From assembly GCA_011037195.1 (NCBI GenBank), contig JAAEAF010000247.1, positions 186,001 through 250,000 on the forward strand: a DNA stretch of 64,000 nt, given 5' to 3'. The notes below the pieces were generated by a model that saw only the letters and a list, made by a program, of their open reading frames with translations, did no database searches and was not told where the DNA came from. Shown here one piece after another: positions 57,486-64,000 of the stretch; position 1 is the first letter of the stretch; each line of letters starts with the position of its first letter. This DNA comes from Triatoma infestans (Eukaryota > Arthropoda > Insecta > Hemiptera > Reduviidae). A program made the position numbers and the translations under genes.

Positions 57486-58889
57486 TTAAGAACTGGTGGA
57501 AGCAGGTATGATAGCCATGGTCAATCCAGGTGTTCGAGAAAGCGCCTGAAGGCTAACTCGTTTTGGGCTGTATTTGGAAACAATTACGAGCTGTATGTCC
57601 AAATGTTGAACAATATTGGCAAGTGGGCCTATTTTGGAGGTGATTGCTAGTTTCGTAACCATTATTATTATGACTATACTGGGGTCTATCTGAATAAGAG
57701 TTAAATCGTGAATTATTTGAATTAACTCGAGGATTATGATTGTTACTATAATATTGACTACTATTATTATTATTATAGCGATTATTACTATATACTCTGT
57801 GATTAAAATTTCTAGGAAAATTAAAATTCTTAGGCATTTTGCCAAAGTTAGTGCGAGGTTTTGATTAAATTTGTTGGTGCAGTCCACGTCAAAATGTGGA
57901 CCGGAACAATGGCGGCAAGGTCTGTTCTTTATTACATTAAATACTCTACAAATGGTAGTTGGTTTTAATTGTGGCTTTTGACTTTTATTACGTTGCGGGC
58001 ATTCTCTGTGGAAATGCATTTGTCCACAGTAACGACAAGGAGATGGGGGTGTACGATTATAAGTTTTCGAAGTTACAGCGAAAACTGTGGGGTTTGTTTC
58101 AGAAGCCTGAACTTCTTTTAGGGCATTGGCATAGGAAAGTGCTTCATCTAATTTTTGAGGAAGCTTCGTTCGCACCTCATTACGAAGCGGTTGAGGAAGC
58201 GACTTCAAGAATGCATCAATGGCCAGTTTATCTAGAATTGCTTGTAAGGCCTCGAGTGGGTTAGCTTGAGCTTTTAAATGAATGGCGGATTGGATATGTC
58301 TAATCCTATCCGCGAATGTTTCAGGAGACTCAGTGGGCAAGGACTGAATATTAGTCATCTGTTGTAAGAGGACTAAGGGTGTTTTTTCCTTACGAAATCG
58401 GGCTAGAAGTCGCTCTGAAATTAGAGGATACGTTATATTTGTACCCTGGCGTTGTAGTTCGGCCTTCTGGGTGTCGTAAAATATTTTAGCAGACCCTGAG
58501 AGCCTAAGTGCTAATATTTCTAATTTAGCAGCGTCGTCCCAGCCAGAAAGACTAGCACAATGGCTAATTTGGTCAAGGAAATCTGACACTTTGGCTGAAT
58601 TTTCGCCATCGAAGGTAGGTAAGCTATTGATCAATTGCAAATTCCTTAAGGGACTAGGTTGATTATTAATTGGAGGATTTGCTAATTGCTGCTGCGCAAG
58701 TAAATATTCTACAGCAGCGTCGATGCCCATGTCTTGTCCATTAATCTTATACATTTTGTCAGTGAACGAATTGCTTGGGGAAAGATTATATTTTTCAAGA
58801 CGTCTACGTAATTGGAGTAAATTGCCTCCAACAGAAAGTTTATTATCGCGTAATATCTTTATAATTTGGGATCTATTAAGTACACTCAT
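57486..58889 (-). CDS. retrotransposon Gag, frame broken near its C-terminus
   Basis: Capsid/nucleocapsid protein of the LTR element, packaging RNA in cytoplasmic particles. The 467-codon frame opens with a SAP-like helix pair (MSVLNRSQIIKILRDNKLSV), then a Ty3/gypsy-type capsid region with LPTFDGENSAKVSDFLDQI and SAKIFYDTQKAEL, then zinc knuckles CRYCGQMHFHREC and CRHCSGPHFDVDC. After about 57840 the frame turns into an Ile/Val-rich run. The neighbouring frame (57553-57837) is Asn-rich and carries a third knuckle, CQYCSTFGHTARNC, so the natural protein probably continues there through a -1 shift at an A run. This could be a mutation or recoding. No pol follows. Confidence 0.85.
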   Translation of the reverse strand: MSVLNRSQIIKILRDNKLSVGGNLLQLRRRLEKYNLSPSNSFTDKMYKINGQDMGIDAAVEYLLAQQQLANPPINNQPSPLRNLQLINSLPTFDGENSAKVSDFLDQISHCASLSGWDDAAKLEILALRLSGSAKIFYDTQKAELQRQGTNITYPLISERLLARFRKEKTPLVLLQQMTNIQSLPTESPETFADRIRHIQSAIHLKAQANPLEALQAILDKLAIDAFLKSLPQPLRNEVRTKLPQKLDEALSYANALKEVQASETNPTVFAVTSKTYNRTPPSPCRYCGQMHFHRECPQRNKSQKPQLKPTTICRVFNVIKNRPCRHCSGPHFDVDCTNKFNQNLALTLAKCLRILIFLEILITEYIVIIAIIIIIVVNIIVTIIILELIQIIHDLTLIQIDPSIVIIIMVTKLAITSKIGPLANIVQHLDIQLVIVSKYSPKRVSLQALSRTPGLTMAIIPASTSS

Positions 58890-59126
58890 AAATTCAAAAT
58901 TCGAAAGGGATTGAGGTACTAGTGGTACAATTACAAAAATTTAAAAATGAAATTCACTAGAAAATTCAATAATGGGAAATATTGAAGATATTTCCGCTGA
59001 GAAAGTAATTTAAAAAAAAACAATCAAATTATCTGATGGATAATTTGTTTAATTATGAAATTAAAATTTTTACGTACTTGTAAATTGTGGATTCTCGTTG
59101 AAAATATCCCAAACAGCTGGCACCAA

Positions 59127-59803
59127 TGTAATGTAATGGTGTGGAGTTGTATTTGTAGTAGTGGTAGTGTGTAGCACGAGCGTTTTAGTGAAAAGGGCTT
59201 ATAAGTTTGTAAGTTTAAAAGAGAATGAAGTTTAGTAATAATAATGACCACTGTGTTTATATATATAAATATAATCTTTCAAATAATAACTACAAGTTAA
59301 TTGATTATTATAAGCTTATTTAAATAAATTTGAAACTGGCACTGATGTTTTCACTTTGGTAGCTAGAACGAGTCTGTTTAGTAAATTTAAGTATTTTACA
59401 ATATCACACTATTATGTTTAAGAAATTAAGTATTTATCAAGATTAATGCAAAACTGGCACAGATATTTAGAGAGCGATTCCTGAAGTGTCCTGTTTGAAG
59501 GTTGATGTGAGACTCTCTACTTTTACTCTTTTAAAACTAATGTTAGAATGTATTCTTTGGAATTGCTCTCTCTCTCTAGTGGGGGAATTTTCTTACAAAG
59601 GTTTGGCCTAACGGAATTTAGTGTCTTTGTTTTCTCAATAGCAATGACAGATTTAATATACCTGGTTCTAAAATACACACTTTCTGAAGGTAAATTCACA
59701 GCACTAAAATAATTATAAAATATTAACAAAAATACAATTTTGGATACTATAAAATATTCAGAAACTTTAAACTATTATTTTTCGATTTTGTCCTTCCACT
59801 ACA
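59127..59803 (-). repeat. LTR (5' copy)
   Basis: Same ends as the other LTR. Differences include gactctctacttttactc against gactctgtattc. The adjacent internal sequence holds the primer-binding site. Confidence 0.88.
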
Positions 59804-59860
59804 ATCTGTAACACTATTTCAAAGATATGTGAAATTAAATCTAAAATGAATAAAAGATCC

Positions 59861-60480
59861 CCCACACCGACGCGAAACATTCGCTGCCGCGACGGACACG
59901 GAACCGCAGCGGAAAATTAGTCATGGCGGTCTATGCATGTATTCACACTGGGTGAGGCGGATTCCGCAACTATGGCGGCAGTACAGCGTCGTTGCGCTCC
60001 AACGCTGCATGCAGAGTTTTTTCCGCTGCCGCTATTGTTTCGCCGCTTGGAATTGTTAAAAAAATGGTGTTTTCCATTTACGAAGTTCTAATTACGTGTT
60101 CTATTACGAAGTTCATTAATTTCATGAATCCATTTCCTTTTCTTTTTACTTCTGAAATAAAAAAGTGGTATTATTATTATAAAAATGTCTATATATCCAC
60201 TTAGCTGTTTTTTACACTTTCACAAAGTGCCAATAATAACAGAGCTTCTTCTTCATCAGAATCAGACGAAGACATTGTAATACGTTAACGATAAATATTA
60301 AAAAATAAATTTTGGTAGAATGTCCAAACACTCACTAAGGAAATCCAATATGGAAAGATCCAATATTCGTTACCGCGTCGGTGTGGGCAAACTTGTTTCG
60401 CTGCCGCGACGCCAGGAAATTTTCCGCCGCGGAAAGTTCGCATCCGCCGCGACAGCGAATGTTTCGCGTTGGTGTGGGGA
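59861..60480. mobile_element. GC-rich terminal-inverted-repeat element, non-coding (~620 bp)
   Basis: Left end CCCCACACCGACGCGAAACA; right end the reverse complement of CCCCACACCAACGCGAAACA, with similarity running about 35 bp inward (attcgctg then cgcg). The flanks are gat on the left and aat on the right, so target duplication length is uncertain. Strikingly GC-rich for this window. No transposase. Sits in the 3' UTR of the non-LTR element, 57 bp from the LTR element. Confidence 0.8.
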
Positions 60481-60750
60481 ATCCTTAACAGTGCATATTT
60501 ATTAGCGTGAATGGTATTATAGCGTGAAAATATTTGTTGCCGAGAATCTGTTTACTAGCTTGAATGTATTTATCAACGTAAACAGTTTTATAGTGTGAAT
60601 GTATTTATTGGAGAGAATGTATTTATTAGCGAAAATGCTGGTATAAATGTTTAGGTTAGAATTTTATCTTCTATTTTGTGGTTGAAAGAAATTATATAAA
60701 AGTATTTCAACTCCTTAGGTTTAGTTTAATTGAGGTTTAGTCTCTTAGAA
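60481..60750 (+). mobile_element. 3' UTR tail of the interrupted non-LTR element
   Basis: cagtgcatatttattagcgt, decayed 53-bp units, then gctggtataaatgtttaggt and ttaggtttagtttaattg, all matching 42371-42740. Confidence 0.75.
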
Positions 60751-61438
60751 GTTAAGGGATGGCACAGCAACAGCCCATACTCCCCCTTGTGAACCAGGTC
60801 GATGAAATAAGTGGGGAAGTATGAGAAGAATCATCCTTCAATGGTTCCACCTTTTACTGTTAGGCAAAGTGTCGTGTATGGACGTCAGTTAAGGTATTGG
60901 TGCCATCCCAGCTCGAGTGGCAAAAGAAGAGAAAGAAACTTAAACGATGTGGGGGCGCTAATGGCCATAAGTCGTCGATGCGCCAAAAAAAAAAAAGTAT
61001 CAGTGCAGTTTATATGGAAACAAAATTTAAGGAAGCCATCAAAAAGCTGTTGATGTATGTTTTTTATTTTTTTTTGACAGTATCATTACTGTCAAATGTG
61101 AACTATTGAAAATGTTGAAATTTCTTTCAATTGAAAGAAGATTCCAGTTTGGTTATAATGGAAAAGGCGAAAGTTATTCTATTAAAGAATGGGCCAACAG
61201 GATGATATATGTTGTGTACGCATAGAGTAGAAGGTATCTCTACTTCTTTACTTGGACGTAGTCAGTGTAGAAGAGATGAAGAAGAATTCTAACTTGGACC
61301 CGAGCTATTTATCTGTGCTGTTATGTTAAAAAAGATCTCTGCCCATATGTGTTTGTGTGTCTGTATCTGTGTGTGTTGTGGACAAGAAAAGTTTCAAATA
61401 AATGAAAACAGAAAGGAGAATATTGGGCAGTGTGTTGA

Positions 61439-61485
<47 letters not shown>

Positions 61486-61990
61486 ATGGATGTTGGTCAG
61501 AAGAGACAGAGCAACAACAGTACTAGCCGGGTGTCACCTTCCCCTAGGAGCTGCTATCGGATCTTCATACTGTGTGTGATATTGTTCACAGTCTCTCCAT
61601 CTCACATTGTCTGTCTTTGTCTTATTGCCAGGTATATTCCTTACTGTTCTTTTATTGGTTTCCTTCTCTCATTCGCTCTCACATATATACACACAGACAC
61701 ACACAAACTGTTGAAGAATGTTGAATACATATATCACCTTCATAGGGTTTCCTACACCTACACAACTGAAATATATTACTGGTCCAATCTCTGCAACCAT
61801 AGTGACCTCATCCATCTGTATTTCTTTAATAATACTTCCGTTTGTTTATCTTTTATTTTAACTAAATTGGAAAATCATCTAATATTACATACTCATATAA
61901 AGTTCTCTTACTGTAATTTTAAAACAATTATGATTTAATTCCAAATTTGCTTCAAACTAGGAATTTTTAGATGCTTAGCATCTATAGCAG
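60751..61990. other. no gene recognised; (TG)n microsatellite
   Basis: (TG)n of about 20 units at 61445-61484. The 178-codon frame at 61402-61938 starts through this microsatellite and has no domain, so I do not call it. Confidence 0.5.
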
Positions 61991-62000
61991 GTATACTTGT

Positions 62001-62032
62001 ACGAGGTGTGTAAATTAAGTAATGAGACTGAT
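62001..62032 (-). repeat. mariner terminal inverted repeat (one end)
   Basis: acgaggtgtgtaaattaagt then aatgagactg, preceded by TA; typical mariner terminal text. The partner end is missing. Confidence 0.7.
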
Positions 62033-62060
62033 TTTTTATCTTTTTTTTATTCAAATAAAA

Positions 62061-63031
62061 TTACAATTCAACATTGTCCCCTTCAAAGTAACTACCTTGG
62101 GAAGCCACACAACGCTGAAGACGATTCTTCCATTCGTCATAGCAGTGCTGGAACTCGGATACTGGAATAGACTTCAGTTGGTCGGTTACGGCTGTTTGAA
62201 TATTCTCCAATGTTCCAAAATGACGTCCCTTTTCAATTTGGGGAACAAAAAAAAGTCACATGGACTCAAGTCGGGTGAATAAGGAGGCTGAGGAGCCACA
62301 GGAATGTTATTACTGGCCAAATACTCATTAATAGGAATCGCGGTGTGACACGGAGCATTGTCGTGATGCAACACCAACTTGTTTTTGATGTTTGGTCCCA
62401 CACGCATGACTCTTTTTCGAAGTCTCTCAAGAACTTTTCGGTAAAAATGTTGGTTTACCATTTGGCATTGAGGCACAAATTCTTTGTGAACGATTCCTTG
62501 GCTATCAAAATAGCAAATCAGCATGCATTTAATTTTTGACTTGCTCATTCTTGCTTTTTTTGGCCTTGGAGAGGTTGAAGTGTGCCACTGCATGCTCTGA
62601 CGCTTAGTTTCTGGGTCATACTCAAACACCCAAGACTCGTCTCCTGTAATAACACGTTCCAAAAAATTGGGATCGTTTTCAATTGCTCCCAAAAAGTCAA
62701 GGCTCCTTTCCTTTCTGATGTCTTTTTGCTCTTGTGAAAAATTTTTCGGAACCATTTTTGCACAAATTTTTCTCATCCCCAATTCATTAGTCAAAATTTG
62801 ATGAACGGTTGTGTGAGTCAAATTCAACTCTTCGCCGATCATTCGGACTGTCAAACGACGATCTGAACGCACGAGATCGCGGATTCTGCCAACATTTTCG
62901 TCGGTTCTTGAAGATGAAGGCCTTCCGCTGCGAGGCTCGTCTTCAATTGATTCCCTTCCTTCTGCAAACGACTTAAACCACCTAAAAACCTGTGCTCTCG
63001 ACAAAACATTGTCTCCATAGGCCTGGCACAG
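62061..63031 (-). pseudogene. mariner transposase, 5'-truncated and frameshifted
   Basis: Cut-and-paste transposase of the Tc1/mariner superfamily. The main frame (62186-63004) reads LSRAQVFRWFKSFAEGRESI, GRPSSSRTDENV and a second helix-turn-helix with LTHTTVHQIL. The catalytic triad is present: ITGDESWVFEYD, HHDNAPCHT and YSPDLSPCDFFLF, the D,D34D pattern. The frame breaks just after FPKLK by a one-base insertion in an A run; the remaining C-terminus is intact in the next frame, ending DNVEL and stop at 62061. About the first 50 residues are missing at 63031, where the HINE-like copy begins shortly after. Dead. Confidence 0.9.
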
Positions 63032-63044
63032 TTTATTTATTATT

Positions 63045-64000
63045 ACTTTCTCTTAATCTAGTAAGAGGAAGTATTGTAATCGTGTCAAATTTTCGATATC
63101 GAGTTTTCACCGGAAATATCCGTTTTGAGGTCCCCTGAGTCCAAAAAAGTGGTTTTTAGCAAATGGTCTGTGTGTGTGTGTGTGTGTATGTGTATGTATG
63201 TGAACAGCATAGCTCAAAAACGAAAAACCGTAGAAAGTTGAAACTTGATATTCCGTTTAGGGTCACCATGGGATCTGACTACGTTATCTGTCAAAATTCC
63301 TCAACCGGAAGTACCACTTTACTAGTTGGATTTTTTACTTTTTTGCGATTTTCTCAAAAATGGCTCCGACGATTTTCTTTAAACTCGAACATCAACCACA
63401 CATACAAAGAGCTACAACTTTTATTTGAAACATTTCTCCGGGAAAATGCATTGAAGGGCACTTTTGGGGGAGGGGTGGGGTTAGGTTTTCATCTAAAGTG
63501 CTATTTCAGTTTATTACACAATTCTGTCATCTAAATAATGTTAATTAGAATTAAATATGTTGTTGAAATTCCGAGTTTGAAAAAAATCGGATAACCGGAA
63601 GTGCGTTTACTTTACCACTTTACTAAATGATTTATTCACTTTTTCGCAATTTTCTCAAAAATGGCTCCGACGATTTTTTTGAAACTTCGTATATAAACTA
63701 AACATGCAAAGATCTACAACTTTTATCTAAAACATTTCTCTGGGAAAATTCTTTTAAGGGCACTTTTAGGGGAGGGGTTAGGGTTAGATTTTCATCTAAA
63801 GTGCTATCCTAGTTGATTATACAATTCTATCATCCAAACATAATTAGTTAGAAATAAATGGATGGCTGAAAATTCCAGTTTCAAGAAAATTAGTAAACCG
63901 GAAGTGCGCTTTTACTGAACAGTTTTTTCAGTTTTCGACGAATTTCATTAAATTTGGTACACAAACTATAAAATTTGTCAATTATCATTTTGAGAACTGG
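63045..64000 (+). repeat. HINE-like repeat, forward copy running off the window
   Basis: ACTTTCTCTTA start at 63045, gtaagaggaagtattgtaat, ttttcaccggaaatatccg, aggtcccctgagtcc, a (TG)n tract, gaacagcatagctcaaaaac, and three modules with ACCGGAAGT at 63304-63312, 63594-63602 and 63897-63905. Ends at tttgagaactgg, a few bases before the expected subterminal repeat and hairpin. A good reference copy. Confidence 0.85.

Larger units (their letters stand above)
55185..59803 (-). mobile_element. gag-only LTR retrotransposon (4.6 kb), Ty3/gypsy-like
   Basis: LTRs at 55185-55857 and 59127-59803 (673 and 677 bp), TG...CA, nearly identical with a few small indels. Flanked by the 4-bp duplication ATCT (55181-55184, 59804-59807). 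Minus-strand order: 5' LTR, a primer-binding site candidate TGGTGCCAGCTGTTTGGG two bases after the LTR, gag, a long non-coding stretch, a purine tract AGGAGGGGGGATAA next to the 3' LTR. The 1.6 kb between gag and the purine tract shows no protease, reverse transcriptase or integrase, so the element is non-autonomous. Its family also left solo LTRs at 36576 and 37995. Confidence 0.9.

Noticed and set aside
57959..58264. Open frame on the plus strand inside the LTR element
   Set aside because: It is the antisense shadow of gag, which has capsid and zinc-knuckle features on the minus strand.
61402..61938. 178-codon open frame
   Set aside because: It begins through a (TG)n microsatellite read as alternating Val/Cys and has no domain, hallmark residues or splice context.
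1..64000. CRISPR arrays, operons, ribosome-binding sites, replication origins
   Set aside because: The window is eukaryotic. Tandem repeats here are a minisatellite and microsatellites without spacers.

Overview
This 64 kb window is AT-rich, intron-bearing animal nuclear DNA, almost certainly from an insect. The signs are GT-AG introns, a tetraspanin split over several exons, a family of small secreted prepropeptides resembling insect proline-rich antimicrobial precursors, and a typical arthropod set of transposons (mariner, Jockey-like, BEL/Pao, Ty3/gypsy-like, Penelope-type hammerhead repeats, tRNA-derived SINEs). I cannot name the species. There are no bacterial operons, rRNA genes or CRISPR arrays. 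Most open frames in the window are chance or lie inside transposons.

Layout. 1-3.7 kb: AT-rich, no gene seen. 3.7-9.0 kb: last four coding exons of a tetraspanin on the minus strand, with a decayed extra exon copy and a Jockey-like remnant in the last intron. 9.1-24.7 kb: old repeats, chiefly copies of one 0.9-1.0 kb non-coding repeat. 24.7-45.6 kb: a cluster of five related small-peptide loci (three apparently complete two-exon genes, two fragments), separated by retrotransposon fragments; two of the genes lie in a large inverted duplication. 43-53.6 kb: dense, nested and opposed copies of the same non-coding repeat, with other elements inserted in them. 54.1-60.8 kb: a non-LTR retrotransposon 3' end hit in turn by a SINE, a gag-only LTR retrotransposon (4-bp target duplication ATCT) and a GC-rich terminal-inverted-repeat element. 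62.0-63.0 kb: a broken mariner. 63.0 kb to the end: another copy of the non-coding repeat.

Three things stand out. First, the peptide family: signal peptide, then a Pro/Gly/Arg-rich segment, a dibasic RFRR or RLRR site, then a conserved acidic tail beginning EAA. The complete copies share a TATA promoter and a kappaB-like GGGAATCACA box about 160-175 bp before the ATG, so an immune-induced, abaecin/drosocin-like peptide family is a reasonable hypothesis. Second, the abundant repeat has the architecture of a Helentron-associated (HINE / DINE-1-like) element: a terminal ACTTTCTCTTACT, its reverse complement near the other end, a short 3' hairpin, insertion into T runs, internal ~295-bp modules, and ACCGGAAGT (an ETS-type site) once per module. 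By hand tally it covers roughly a quarter of the window. Third, there are type-I hammerhead ribozyme motifs of the Penelope-like type in two sequence families, including one foldback element carrying two in opposite orientation.

All coordinates were read by eye. Boundaries of decayed repeats are approximate.
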